NCBI RefSeq assembly: GCF_900103255.1
Contig: NZ_FMWS01000014.1
Location: 1 to 64,000 of the forward strand
DNA: 64,000 nucleotides
Reading direction: 5' to 3'
From: Gilliamella bombi
Lineage (GTDB): Bacteria; Pseudomonadota; Gammaproteobacteria; Enterobacterales; Orbaceae
Shown here: piece by piece, positions 1-8,637 of the stretch
Position numbering within the stretch: the stretch's first letter is position 1
Layout: the number at the start of each line of letters is the position of its first letter
Made by a program: the position numbers and the translations under genes
The notes under the pieces: model-generated
What the model saw: the letters and a program-made list of their open reading frames with translations, nothing else
What the model was told of the DNA's origin: nothing
The model's database searches: none

Positions 1-301
1 CCGATTGAGTATAAAACACTAAAACAGGCAGCATGATTTTCTACGTGAGTTGTGTACTAAGTTTGGGGTATTTACATTTATCTGTTAGCATTGTTCTTGG
101 CATGATGAATCGAGTTATGGTTGTTTTTGGCAGAATTATTATAACTCACATCATGCCGTCTAAAAATAATCACGAAAGATCAACACGCCCTAATATTTTA
201 TGATTAAAATACTCAACTGAAAACTTATAAGGCGTTAATTTTGTTTTTATGTATATTCATTGCAACATTTTTTTAATTACTTTAAACAATGCGATTAATT
301 C
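1..301 (-). pseudogene. intergenic stretch with IS481-type transposase C-terminal scar
   Basis: There is no intact gene here. On the minus strand, roughly 240 down to 187, the reading LTPYKFSVEYFNHK resembles the C-terminus of the degenerate IS481-type transposase at 23801-24560, which ends KTPYEFLKDYFNHEV. Bases 227-300 are also about 88% identical by eye to 24567-24643. The stretch is therefore most likely the edge of a decayed insertion sequence. Bases 1-180 show nothing I recognise. Confidence 0.45.
227..300. repeat. ~75-bp dispersed repeat, copy 1
   Basis: This copy begins ATAAGGCGTTAATTTTG and matches 24567-24643 with about nine substitutions and small indels. Both copies lie beside IS481-type transposase sequence. 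The first ten bases are shared with the transposase C-terminal coding region, so the element is probably an IS end or a deletion derivative. Confidence 0.6.
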
Positions 302-703
302 CTACAGCTTATTTATAAAACTATCAAATGATTCAGATACTAAAACTAATTCTTTTTCATCCATCAGCCATATATATATTTCTCCATAATTTTCATTTTT
401 TAATGAAAGTAAAAAACAATTTCCACCCTCATCATAAGCAAAAGGAATCATATCTTTTAAATTAGAAAAGTCATCAATTAAATTAGTGTAAATATCTTCT
501 ATAGTTAAATCGCCATATTTTATTGGATTAAAGCCACCTAATAAAAAGAAATTATGTTCACCGTTTTCGGGAGGGTAACCACCATTAAATTTAATGTAAA
601 AATCAATAAATGAAAGTGGAATTTCTTTATCAAAATAGTTGCTAAATTCTTCAATTTCTTCAAAAGATAATTGTTTTTCCGATTCTTCGATTATTAGTTG
701 CAT
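302..703 (-). CDS. SMI1/KNR4 (SUKH) family protein, probable immunity protein
   Basis: The 133-residue protein has the SUKH layout: an N-terminal helix (EEIEEFSNYF), then IPLSFIDFYIKFNGGYP, then FLLGGFNPI, and a central IPFAYDEGGNCFLLS. SUKH proteins in bacteria usually neutralise secreted polymorphic or contact-dependent toxins, and some are general cytoplasmic regulators. An AAGGA ribosome-binding site lies about ten bases before the ATG. No toxin gene or Rhs/CdiA tip is adjacent; the neighbour on the 3' side is an IS scar, so the gene may be an orphan left after rearrangement. The family call is good, but the immunity role is inferred from family precedent only. Confidence 0.75.
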   Translation of the reverse strand: MQLIIEESEKQLSFEEIEEFSNYFDKEIPLSFIDFYIKFNGGYPPENGEHNFFLLGGFNPIKYGDLTIEDIYTNLIDDFSNLKDMIPFAYDEGGNCFLLSLKNENYGEIYIWLMDEKELVLVSESFDSFINKL

Positions 704-1063
704 TTGTTATTATCCTTTTTAACTGGAAATATATACTTTTTGATTGTTTTTGTGGGTAAATATTTTACCTTCATTTCAAACTTAAAACACACCGATTTAC
801 AACATTGCATAATAGAAATTAGTTATCGCAATCAAAGTAATAATCTTATAATTTGTGTGAATTTTAGAGTAAAATACAATCAATAAATTATATTAATAAT
901 CATACTTTGTTTTAGTCATGAAAATAGAACCGTATTGATCATTAATTAAACAAAAATTATACCAGTTTTACATAAATTATTACCCGTTTCGATACAGAAG
1001 TTTCTATTGATTCTGCATTTGGAATTGTAGTTCAACATATTTTGTTTAGCTTGGAGAAAGGAA
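704..1063. other. AT-rich intergenic region, no gene seen
   Basis: This 360-bp stretch lies between two divergent genes. A 62-codon open frame starting at 698 has no recognisable protein features and overlaps the start of the neighbouring gene, so I do not call it. The region must hold promoters for both flanking genes, but I found no convincing paired -35/-10. Confidence 0.5.
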
Positions 1064-1714
1064 ATGTATTTATTAGAAATGGCACCAAAATTTTTATTAG
1101 CTTTAATTATTTTACTTGTTTATGTGAAGTTATCGGGTAAAAGCCAAATAGCACCTATGTCACAGCTTGATCAGGTTGGTAGTATGGTTATTGGTGCGTT
1201 GGTTGGGGGGGCCTTACTTAGTCCGACAGTATCTTCTTGGGAATCGGCTGGATTAGTGGCTATTTGGGCTGGCTTACTTGTTTTAATTCGATTTATCAAA
1301 TCTAAAAACTCACGTTTACGCGATGCTATAGATGGCGAACCAATCCAACTTGTTAAAAATGGGCATTTAATAACGGATAATTTTGTTAAAGCCAACTTAC
1401 CAGTAAGGGATTTTGAAACCTTAGTCAATATACAAGGCATAGCTTCTTTTGATGAGTTAAAAGAAGTTTGGTATGAATTAAATGGTTCGTTAACTGTTAT
1501 CAAAAAAGGTGATAAAGATATTGCCGTGCTAATCATCGAAAATGGCGGTATTAGCCATGACAATTTAGAACAACTTAAAAAAGATGAAAATTGGGTTAAA
1601 CAAGAAATTGCAAAACAAGGTTATGAAAAATTAGAAGATATTTTTTGTGCTGAATGGTTTGATAATAAATTAATTGTTTATCCTTATGACGCTGTTCGTG
1701 AAGGTAAAAAATAA
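1064..1714 (+). CDS. DUF421 (YetF-type) inner membrane protein
   Basis: The 216-residue protein has two or three hydrophobic segments in the first 80 residues (FLLALIILLVYVKL, then MVIGALVGGALL and GLVAIWAGLLVL). A cytoplasmic domain follows, with the family-typical DGEPIQLVKNGHL near residue 90 and a later LPVRDFETLVNIQGIASFDELKEV region. This matches DUF421/YetF proteins, a membrane family of poorly known function linked in Bacillus to spore germination or stress. A strong purine-rich ribosome-binding site (GGAGAAAGGAA) precedes the ATG. The gene contains a run of seven G at 1205-1211, conspicuous in such AT-rich DNA. It appears monocistronic. Confidence 0.8.
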   Translation: MYLLEMAPKFLLALIILLVYVKLSGKSQIAPMSQLDQVGSMVIGALVGGALLSPTVSSWESAGLVAIWAGLLVLIRFIKSKNSRLRDAIDGEPIQLVKNGHLITDNFVKANLPVRDFETLVNIQGIASFDELKEVWYELNGSLTVIKKGDKDIAVLIIENGGISHDNLEQLKKDENWVKQEIAKQGYEKLEDIFCAEWFDNKLIVYPYDAVREGKK

Positions 1715-1788
1715 CTATTGTTTGTATCTTAGGGTGGGTAATAATCCACCCATCTTTTAGCTCAATTGGTTAAAAATGTATCTTCAAA

Positions 1789-2061
1789 TTAACGTAGTTG
1801 GCTATCTTTGCTGCCACGACGATTATATAGACTTGATGTTTTAGCTAATTGTTTATCGATTTCTTGTTGGCAAGACAAACAATATTGTACGCCAGGCAAT
1901 GCTGACCTTCTGGCTTCTATAATAGGCTCTCCACATTCAATACAAAAATGAGCACTAATTGTACCGTGATTGAGTTGTCTTCTTGCGTTTTCGATGGCAT
2001 CAGCAATAGTGCCTTCGATTTGTTGATTAACGGCATCGTCAGACGCCCATCCACTTGCCAT
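1789..2061 (-). CDS. ybiI: DksA/TraR-type C4 zinc-finger protein YbiI
   Basis: The 90-residue protein starts MASGWASDDAVNQQIEGT and ends YNRRGSKDSQLR, both very close to Escherichia coli YbiI. The single zinc finger is formed by C-I-E-C and C-L-S-C pairs around residues 40 and 63. Proteins of this type belong to the DksA/TraR superfamily that reaches into the RNA polymerase secondary channel. YbiI itself has no firmly established role, and the protein lacks the long coiled coil of DksA. It is convergent with the DUF421 gene. Identity is confident, function is not. Confidence 0.9.
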   Translation of the reverse strand: MASGWASDDAVNQQIEGTIADAIENARRQLNHGTISAHFCIECGEPIIEARRSALPGVQYCLSCQQEIDKQLAKTSSLYNRRGSKDSQLR

Positions 2062-2226
2062 AAATGAATCCTTCCATAACTGAAATCGTTGACCAATGAT
2101 ATGGTGTTTTTTTAAACATTTTCAAGTAGTATGCTAATTTAAAGCAGTGTATTTTAGTGTTAATGATTATGCTGAAGTTAAGCAATAAATAGAAGAATTG
2201 TTTAACATATTAAGTGGGAGGTTATT

Positions 2227-2754
2227 ATGCAACAATATGAACAAGCAACATTTGCTGGTGGTTGTTTTTGGTGTATGGTTAAACCCTTTGATCAGTATGA
2301 AGGGGTTATTAGTATTGTAGCAGGATATACTGGGGGGAATGTTATCAATCCAACCTATCAGCAAGTTTGCTCAGGCACAACAGGGCACACCGAAGCGGTA
2401 CAAATTAAGTTTGATCCAAAAGTTATTAGTTATAAAAAATTGCTTGAAATTTTTTGGAAACAAATCGATCCAACGGATTCACAAGGGCAATTTGCTGATC
2501 GAGGTGATTCTTATCGTCCTGTTATTTTTTATCATAATGAATATCAACATAAAGTAGCATTATCGTCTAAACAAGCATTACAAGATAGTAAGAAGTTTAA
2601 TAAGCCTATAGGTGTCGCTATCGAGCCAGCAGTTGCCTTTTACCTAGCTGAGGATTATCACCAAAATTATTATACAAAACAATCCCAGCATTATAATCAA
2701 TATTATCAATTATCAGGGCGATCAAAGTTTTTAGCCCAGCATTGGCAAAAATAA
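2227..2754 (+). CDS. msrA: peptide-methionine (S)-S-oxide reductase MsrA
   Basis: MsrA reduces the S epimer of methionine sulfoxide in proteins. The catalytic motif GGCFWC is at residues 11-16, followed by the conserved YTGG (around 36) and the FWKQIDPTD and QGQFADRG segments. At 175 residues it is the compact form without the N-terminal extension seen in E. coli MsrA. It opens an apparent operon with a cytochrome b561 (15 bases downstream) and msrB. The frame contains a run of six G at 2332-2337. The ribosome-binding site is AGTGGGAGG before the ATG. Confidence 0.95.
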   Translation: MQQYEQATFAGGCFWCMVKPFDQYEGVISIVAGYTGGNVINPTYQQVCSGTTGHTEAVQIKFDPKVISYKKLLEIFWKQIDPTDSQGQFADRGDSYRPVIFYHNEYQHKVALSSKQALQDSKKFNKPIGVAIEPAVAFYLAEDYHQNYYTKQSQHYNQYYQLSGRSKFLAQHWQK

Positions 2755-2769
2755 AGAGGCAATTGAATT

Positions 2770-3297
2770 ATGCAAAACTATCCGCAATATAGTAGTAAAC
2801 AAAAATGGATTCATTGGTTAACATTGATACTGATTGTATTAACGTTTTTATTAGTGTTATTTAAGGTGACATTGTCACATTATTTGGGTGGTATGTTCAC
2901 TATTTATTTATTGCATAAATCTTTTGGTGTGTTGATATTTGTAATAACATTGTGGCGTTTTACAATTATTAAAACCGAAGGTGTGCCTAATGTCTTGCCC
3001 AAAAATCAAAAACTACAACGTATTTTATCTAAGTCCATACAAGGATTTATTTACATTTTTTTAATTATTGTGCCTCTGTCTGGGTACTTAATGAGTAGTC
3101 GGTCGCTGAATTTTTTTGGCATCATTTCTATTCCGGCTATTGATATGCCTAACATGTTTTATGATTTTTTTCATATTATGCATAAGTTCAGCCCATATTT
3201 ATTAGCAATTTTACTTATTTTACATATAGCTGGCGCCTTATATCATTATTTTTGGATTAAAGATAAAGTATTGCAATCAATGTTAAGTCGTAATTAA
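2770..3297 (+). CDS. cytochrome b561-family membrane protein (CybB/YodB type)
   Basis: This 175-residue four-helix protein has the conserved haem-ligand pattern: HWL near residue 15, LLHKSFGV near residue 49, MHKFSPYLLAILLILHIAGALYHYFW near the C-terminus. Such proteins are di-haem quinol-linked electron carriers of the inner membrane. Its position between msrA and msrB suggests it supplies electrons to, or is co-induced with, oxidised-methionine repair, loosely analogous to the quinol-linked MsrPQ system; that link is inference from context. A perfect match to the MatP site matS lies inside the gene at 2866-2878. Confidence 0.85.
   Translation: MQNYPQYSSKQKWIHWLTLILIVLTFLLVLFKVTLSHYLGGMFTIYLLHKSFGVLIFVITLWRFTIIKTEGVPNVLPKNQKLQRILSKSIQGFIYIFLIIVPLSGYLMSSRSLNFFGIISIPAIDMPNMFYDFFHIMHKFSPYLLAILLILHIAGALYHYFWIKDKVLQSMLSRN
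2866..2878. promoter_or_regulatory. matS-like MatP binding site (perfect consensus)
   Basis: The sequence GTGACATTGTCAC fits the published MatP consensus GTGACRNYGTCAC at every position. MatP binds matS to organise the Ter macrodomain, and matP itself is encoded at 52798. Location inside a coding region is normal for matS. Confidence 0.65.
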
Positions 3298-3333
3298 TTC
3301 TATTATTTAAAATAAATAACATAAAGGTGACTT

Positions 3334-3789
3334 ATGAATAAAACAATGAAAGAAAAAGCACTGTCTATATTAACACCTATGCAATATCACGTAACTCAAA
3401 AAAATGGGACTGAACCACCGTTCGAAAACGAATTTAATTCCAATAATGAGGAAGGGATATATGTTGATATTGTGTCTGGCGAGCCGTTATTTACTTCGTT
3501 AGATAAATTTGATTCAGGATGTGGCTGGCCTAGTTTTGCTAAACCGATAAACAAGAGCAATATTGTTGAAAAAAAGGACACTAGTTTTGGTATGCGACGT
3601 ATTGAAGTGCGATCTGTGGAAGCTGATTCTCATCTTGGGCATGTCTTTAATGATGGTCCAAAAGAGTTAGGTGGATTACGTTATTGTATTAACTCGGCTT
3701 CCTTACGATTTATACCTAAAGAGGAACTGGAAGATGCAGGTTATGGGCAATATTTAAACCTGTTTGATAAACAATCACAGACAGCATAA
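3334..3789 (+). CDS. msrB: peptide-methionine (R)-S-oxide reductase MsrB, zinc-less form
   Basis: MsrB reduces the R epimer of methionine sulfoxide. The family core is present: [19 protein letters not shown] (resolving Cys), [11 protein letters not shown] and the catalytic [11 protein letters not shown]. Only two cysteines occur in the 151 residues. The two CxxC pairs that bind structural zinc in E. coli MsrB are absent: the segments corresponding to CLIC and CGNC read VDIV and SVEAD-like. It is therefore a form without the zinc site. It ends the msrA-cytochrome-msrB unit and is followed by a strong hairpin. Confidence 0.93.
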   Translation: MNKTMKEKALSILTPMQYHVTQKNGTEPPFENEFNSNNEEGIYVDIVSGEPLFTSLDKFDSGCGWPSFAKPINKSNIVEKKDTSFGMRRIEVRSVEADSHLGHVFNDGPKELGGLRYCINSASLRFIPKEELEDAGYGQYLNLFDKQSQTA

Positions 3790-3801
3790 TCGTTACAATA
3801 T

Positions 3802-3845
3802 AAAAATCCTATCATCTAAATCAGATGATAGGATAAAATTTTAAA
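3802..3845. terminator. bidirectional intrinsic terminator between msrB and lptG
   Basis: An 11-bp perfect stem (TCCTATCATCT at 3807-3817 with AGATGATAGGA at 3823-3833) encloses a five-base loop. A-rich sequence lies on one side and T-rich on the other, so it can terminate both convergent transcripts. Confidence 0.75.
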
Positions 3846-3849
3846 AAAC

Positions 3850-4914
3850 CTAGTTTTTTCGTTTAAATAAAATATAACTAATCAATAAAAATACGAAACT
3901 GGTTATAAGCGAACCAATAATAGGGTAAATACCAATAACAATACTTACTTGGGCAAACAAATTATCGGCAATATAAAATAAAAAGCCAAAGCTGATACCT
4001 ATCACCACACGAATCCCCATTGATACGCTACGCAATGGACCAAAAATAAACGATAAAGCTAACAACATCATCACAGCAACTGAAATTGGTTTAATGATCT
4101 TTTTCCAAAACAGCAAATCATAATACTTAGTATCTTGCCCAGAGTTTTTTAGATATTGTGAATATTCATAAAGTCCTGAAGCCGACAACGAGTCAGGATC
4201 AAATGCGACAATATTTAATTTATCAGGAGTAATGCTTGTTTTCCAAGGTATGGATATCGTATTTACACCAACTACTTTATTGGGCACTGTTAGATCATTT
4301 TTTTCAACTTGCGATAATGTCCAAGTATCATTTTCATACACTCCATAAGCAGCATAGGTAATGGATTGAAGCTTATTTTGGTCAACTGAATAAATATAAA
4401 CATTCGAAATCGAATTATCGTTATTTACATGGCCAATAAAAACATAATCATTACCATCTTTAGCCCAAAGACTGCCTTGTTCAGCCATTAACGAATTACC
4501 ATAAAGCTTTTCAGAACGCATATTGCGTGCAGTTTGCTCGCTAACTGGAGCAACCCATTCACCAATCGCCATTGTAATTAGTACTAGTGGTAATGCTGTT
4601 TTCATCACCGCAAATGCAATTTTGAAACGACTAAAGCCAGATGTTTCCATTACAATTAATTCACTGCGGGATGCTAACAATCCTAAACCAATCAATGCAC
4701 CCAATAACGCTGCCATCGGGAAGAATACTTCTAAATCTTTTGGAGCCATTAAAAGCGTATAAATACCGACAGAAAACGCATCATAATCAACTTTAATTTT
4801 TCGAAGCTGATCAATAAAACGGATGATACCCGACAAACTAATAAGTAAAAAAAGACTAACACCAATGGTGCTTAAAATAGTTTTACCGATATAACGATCT
4901 AAAATCGAAAACAC
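3850..4914 (-). CDS. lptG: LPS export ABC transporter permease LptG
   Basis: LptG is one of two inner-membrane permeases of the LptB2FGC complex that extracts lipopolysaccharide from the inner membrane. The 354-residue protein begins FSILDRYIGKTILSTIGVSLF and has three N-terminal helices, a large periplasmic domain (about residues 130-260) and three C-terminal helices, as in the YjgP/YjgQ family. The cytoplasmic coupling segment ELIVMETSGFSRFKIAFAV near residue 83 is typical. It is transcribed after lptF with ten intervening bases. Confidence 0.95.
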   Translation of the reverse strand: MFSILDRYIGKTILSTIGVSLFLLISLSGIIRFIDQLRKIKVDYDAFSVGIYTLLMAPKDLEVFFPMAALLGALIGLGLLASRSELIVMETSGFSRFKIAFAVMKTALPLVLITMAIGEWVAPVSEQTARNMRSEKLYGNSLMAEQGSLWAKDGNDYVFIGHVNNDNSISNVYIYSVDQNKLQSITYAAYGVYENDTWTLSQVEKNDLTVPNKVVGVNTISIPWKTSITPDKLNIVAFDPDSLSASGLYEYSQYLKNSGQDTKYYDLLFWKKIIKPISVAVMMLLALSFIFGPLRSVSMGIRVVIGISFGFLFYIADNLFAQVSIVIGIYPIIGSLITSFVFLLISYILFKRKN

Positions 4915-4924
4915 GCTTTGCTCC

Positions 4925-6028
4925 TTAAGATGCAGAATATTTTAAGCGAAGTTTACGCATAAATAGGTTATCCCAACAATTCAATATTATCGCTAACACA
5001 AAATATCCTAAATTTAATATATAAAACCACAATTCGGGATCTAACCGACCTTTACCAGCATTAGCCTTAATTGAACTGGCCGATAAAAAGTAAACTAAAT
5101 AGATCAGTAAAGCTGGTAAAACTTGCGCAAGGCGTCCTTGTCGTGGGTTTGATACGCTCAGTGGAATAACTAAAAAGGCCATTAATGGTACTGAAATAAT
5201 TAGCGTTATCCGCCAATAAAATTCCGCAACAGCTTTAGGTGTATTAGTGTTAATAAGCTCTAATATTCCCAATTGCTGAACATCGATTTTATCGTTATCC
5301 TCGTTAGTATTTAACTCTTTGGGTTTTATGATACCTAAATAATTATGAAAGTTTGAAATTCTAAAATCTTTTAATTGTGCTGTTCCTTCATAACGATTAG
5401 CATTTTCAAGTGTAATAATTTGGTTACCTTCGTTATCGTGTCCAGTCTTACCTTTATTAGCAATAATAATAGAAGGTCGTTGATTTGCTTTTGGATTGAT
5501 TTGAGCAATAAAGACATTCTCTAAATTGTTATTATCCACATTACCAATGTAAATAACTGAATTACCATCTGGCGTTTGTTGGAATTGTCCTGCTAATAAT
5601 CCAGCTAAACTAGGATTGATCTTAGCATTAGCAACCAATTGATCTTGCTTAACGTTAGACCAAGGACCAAACCAGAGTGAATTCATTACGGTTAATATAC
5701 TAGTTAAAATGCATAGAAGAAATACTACTTGATAAGTTAAGTTTTTCTTAACACCACATGCATGCATTGCTACCATTTCACTATCAGAATAAAGTCGCCC
5801 GAAAGTAACAAGTACACCAAGAAAAAGGCTCAGCGGCAAAATAAGATCGGCCATATTTGATACGCCTAAAACTAGTAACGGCATAATTAATTCACGAGGG
5901 ATTGAACCATCGATTGCGCTCGACAAAATTCTAATTAATTTTTGAGAAAAGAAAATCAGCAACAAAATAAATAAAATTGCCCCTTGGGTTTTCAATGTTT
6001 CTTTCACTAAATATCGACGAATTATCAC
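4925..6028 (-). CDS. lptF: LPS export ABC transporter permease LptF
   Basis: This 367-residue partner of LptG has the N-terminus IIRRYLVKETLKTQGAIL, the coupling motif SEMVAMHACGVKK near residue 83 and the C-terminal membrane block typical of LptF (MAFLVIPLSVSNPRQGRLAQVLPALLIYL). It forms a two-gene operon with lptG and is divergent from pepA, the arrangement also found in enterobacteria. LptB, LptC and LptA are not in this window. Confidence 0.95.
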   Translation of the reverse strand: MIIRRYLVKETLKTQGAILFILLLIFFSQKLIRILSSAIDGSIPRELIMPLLVLGVSNMADLILPLSLFLGVLVTFGRLYSDSEMVAMHACGVKKNLTYQVVFLLCILTSILTVMNSLWFGPWSNVKQDQLVANAKINPSLAGLLAGQFQQTPDGNSVIYIGNVDNNNLENVFIAQINPKANQRPSIIIANKGKTGHDNEGNQIITLENANRYEGTAQLKDFRISNFHNYLGIIKPKELNTNEDNDKIDVQQLGILELINTNTPKAVAEFYWRITLIISVPLMAFLVIPLSVSNPRQGRLAQVLPALLIYLVYFLSASSIKANAGKGRLDPELWFYILNLGYFVLAIILNCWDNLFMRKLRLKYSAS

Positions 6029-6100
6029 ATCTTACCTTTATCTGTTGGCACAAAACCAGACTATTATAATCTGATTTGTTTCGTTTTAGTTATCTTTTTG

Positions 6101-6128
6101 TTGCTATCCAACAATGAACCGATAGAAT
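6101..6128 (+). promoter_or_regulatory. candidate sigma70 promoter of pepA
   Basis: TTGCTA (6101-6106) and TAGAAT (6123-6128) are separated by 16 bases and lie about 40 bases upstream of the pepA start. This is a sequence match only. A TATAAT at 6065-6070 in the same interval could serve the divergent lptF. Confidence 0.4.
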
Positions 6129-6165
6129 ATAAATTATCTGCACTAATTCATAAACGAGACGCACC

Positions 6166-7644
6166 ATGGAATTTCAAATAAAAAACAGTACTATTATAAC
6201 TAAACAAAAAACAGAGTGTTTAGTTGTTTCAATTGATTCAAGAAAAAACCAGTCTGATTTTGTCAAAGATATCGATAAATCAACCAATGGTTTAGTTAGT
6301 CAACTTATCAAATCAGGTGATATAAGTTGCGAACTAGGTAAAACTACTTTGCTATATCCAAATAACAATTTAAAACAAAAACTTTTATTTGTTGGTTGTG
6401 GCAAAGCAAAAACATTTGACTCAGTTCAAGCTAAAACCGTTATTAAAGCGGTAATAAAAGAACTACTAGCCAAAAAAATTAAAAATATCGCATGGGATCT
6501 ATTAGCGTTCAATGAAGTAAATAGCCTTGAAATAGCCAAACAATTGCCGCAAATTATTAGCGATATAACTTATCGGTTTGATGATTTTAAAACGACTAAA
6601 GATCCTGTACCAAGCTTAACTAAAGTGACATTATTAATTCATAATAAGAAAGCGTTATCAGCATTAACTGATAACTTGTTACAAGGGCAAATTATTGCTA
6701 ATGCTATTACCGTAACAAAAACAATTGCCAATATGCCGTCAAATATTTGTAACGCAAAATACTTAGCCGAACAAGGTAAACAACTAGGCAAACAGCATTC
6801 ATCATTAAAAGTAACCTGCCTTGGCGAAAGCGAATTGGCAAAATTAAACATGAACGCTTATTTAGCAGTAGGGCGGGGTTCGCAAAACGAATCAATCATG
6901 ACTATTATTGAATACAAAGGTGCTAAAGATAAAAAAGCCCAGCCGTATGTTTTAGTCGGCAAGGGACTAACCTTTGATTCAGGAGGAATATCAATCAAAC
7001 CATCTGCAGGCATGGACGAAATGAAATACGATATGTGCGGTGCGGCAACCGTTTATGGTGTTATGCAGGCTGTGGCAGAGTTAAAATTACCTATTAACGT
7101 TGTTGGAGTCATGGCGGGTTGTGAAAACATGCCTGACGGCAACAGCTACCGTCCTGGCGACATATTGACAACCATGTCAGGTACTACAGTTGAAGTGATT
7201 AACACTGATGCTGAAGGTCGCTTAGTCTTATGTGATGCTTTAACATATGTTGAACGTTACAATCCAAAAACTGTTATTGATATTGCCACTTTAACTGGCG
7301 CTTGTATCGTTGCACTAGGACATCACTATACTGGAGTAATGGGTAATAACGACAAATTAGTTGCACAATTGATCTTATCATCCAACAAAGCAGGCGACAA
7401 AGCATGGGCGCTACCGATTGATAGTGAATTCCAAGAACAAATCAAATCAACCTGTGCTGATATTGTTAATACTGGTGGTCGAGATGGCGGCACCATTACT
7501 GCGGCATGCTTCTTATCACGTTTTACCGAAAAATATCAATGGGCACATCTAGATATTGCTGGCACAGCGTGGAAATCTGGTGGGCAAAAAGGAGCAACGG
7601 GTCGTCCAGTTGCCATGTTGATTCAATATCTACTAGATCAATAA
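6166..7644 (+). CDS. pepA: cytosol (leucyl) aminopeptidase PepA
   Basis: PepA is a hexameric M17 zinc/manganese aminopeptidase; in E. coli it also binds DNA at cer sites and at the carAB operator. The catalytic region is intact: VGKGLTFDSGGISIKP around residue 263 and the signature NTDAEGRLVL at 346-355, with DMCGAA between them. The 492-residue length compares with 503 in E. coli. holC follows after 16 bases, as in enterobacteria, but valS, which normally comes third, is instead at 19764. Confidence 0.96.
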   Translation: MEFQIKNSTIITKQKTECLVVSIDSRKNQSDFVKDIDKSTNGLVSQLIKSGDISCELGKTTLLYPNNNLKQKLLFVGCGKAKTFDSVQAKTVIKAVIKELLAKKIKNIAWDLLAFNEVNSLEIAKQLPQIISDITYRFDDFKTTKDPVPSLTKVTLLIHNKKALSALTDNLLQGQIIANAITVTKTIANMPSNICNAKYLAEQGKQLGKQHSSLKVTCLGESELAKLNMNAYLAVGRGSQNESIMTIIEYKGAKDKKAQPYVLVGKGLTFDSGGISIKPSAGMDEMKYDMCGAATVYGVMQAVAELKLPINVVGVMAGCENMPDGNSYRPGDILTTMSGTTVEVINTDAEGRLVLCDALTYVERYNPKTVIDIATLTGACIVALGHHYTGVMGNNDKLVAQLILSSNKAGDKAWALPIDSEFQEQIKSTCADIVNTGGRDGGTITAACFLSRFTEKYQWAHLDIAGTAWKSGGQKGATGRPVAMLIQYLLDQ

Positions 7645-7660
7645 ATCGAGCTAAGATTTT

Positions 7661-8116
7661 ATGAAAAAAGTGATCTTCTATTTACTTGAAAACCAAACAG
7701 AAGCCGACGAGTCTGGCGTGCTTTTTTACGAAAAACTAGCATGCAAAAAAATAGTTGAAGCATGGCACGCCAATCAGCGCGTGCAAGTTGCTTGTCAAGA
7801 TCAGGGTCAAGCAGAACGAATAGACGAGTACCTATGGCAACTCGAAACCGACAATTTTGTTCCGCATAATTTGGCTGGTGAAGGCATGAAAGGGGGATCA
7901 CCTGTTGAAATTAGCTGGCCACAAAAACGTAGCAGCGGCACACGTCAGCTACTTATTAATTTACAAGAACAATTTCCTGAATTTGCAGGTGTTTATCGTG
8001 ATATTATCGATTTTGTGCCAGTGGATGAGCAGCTAAAGTCATTAGCAAGGAAACGGTACAAGTTATATAAAGAGGCAGGATTTAATCTTAAAACGATTTC
8101 AATTAATTGTGAATAA
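7661..8116 (+). CDS. holC: DNA polymerase III chi subunit HolC
   Basis: HolC links the clamp loader to SSB through the psi subunit. The 151-residue protein begins KKVIFYLLENQ and has the family pattern: ACKKIVEAWHANQRVQVACQDQ, then IDEYLWQL, then FVPHNLAGE. E. coli HolC is 147 residues. It is transcribed with pepA. Confidence 0.93.
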   Translation: MKKVIFYLLENQTEADESGVLFYEKLACKKIVEAWHANQRVQVACQDQGQAERIDEYLWQLETDNFVPHNLAGEGMKGGSPVEISWPQKRSSGTRQLLINLQEQFPEFAGVYRDIIDFVPVDEQLKSLARKRYKLYKEAGFNLKTISINCE

Positions 8117-8637
8117 TATTAGGGAAGTTTTTTTATTTCTTCACTGATTATTTTTTCTAAAACTTAACGTGAAAATTAAATAAAATCAATAGCCTACCTG
8201 AATGTTTTTTAATGGTGAAATCTGTGCATTATCCAAAAACTCAAAATTCACGCCAACCCTTTTTTTATTGATGGGTAAAAATTAATTAAAAACAATAAAT
8301 TAAAATCATCTTGTAGAAAAGGGTATTTTAAAGTAGAAAACCTGTTTTGCTTTTGCAAAACTATGTTTATAGTATATCTGTTTCTCTATTAACGCCATAT
8401 AGGTGGTTTAGAAAAACGCTCTTTTTTCGTTGTGCTTTCTTATATATTCCATTTTATAATTTGTTAGGTATGTTTAGGTTAGCACTATTACACTTTTATT
8501 TTTTAATAGCAAATTTAGGTTTTCTCAAGCTAAATTTTGTTGATTAATATTGCATCGATTATTGACTGTATCAAGACTATTTTGCCAGTTTATGATATAA
8601 TTAGTGCCAAATTCAATTGCAATGAGTTATGGTGATT
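8117..8637. other. intergenic region with no recognised gene
   Basis: This 520-bp AT-rich stretch separates holC from dnaX. A 66-codon frame at 8347 is rich in F, L and Y, as expected of translated AT-rich non-coding DNA. It lacks a ribosome-binding site, so I do not call it. A TATAAT-like box at 8596-8601 about 40 bases before the dnaX start may be its -10 element; no well-spaced -35 is visible. Confidence 0.5.

Noticed and set aside
8347-8547. 66-codon open frame between holC and dnaX
   Set aside because: No ribosome-binding site, very Phe/Leu/Tyr-rich as expected of AT-rich non-coding DNA, and no family resemblance.
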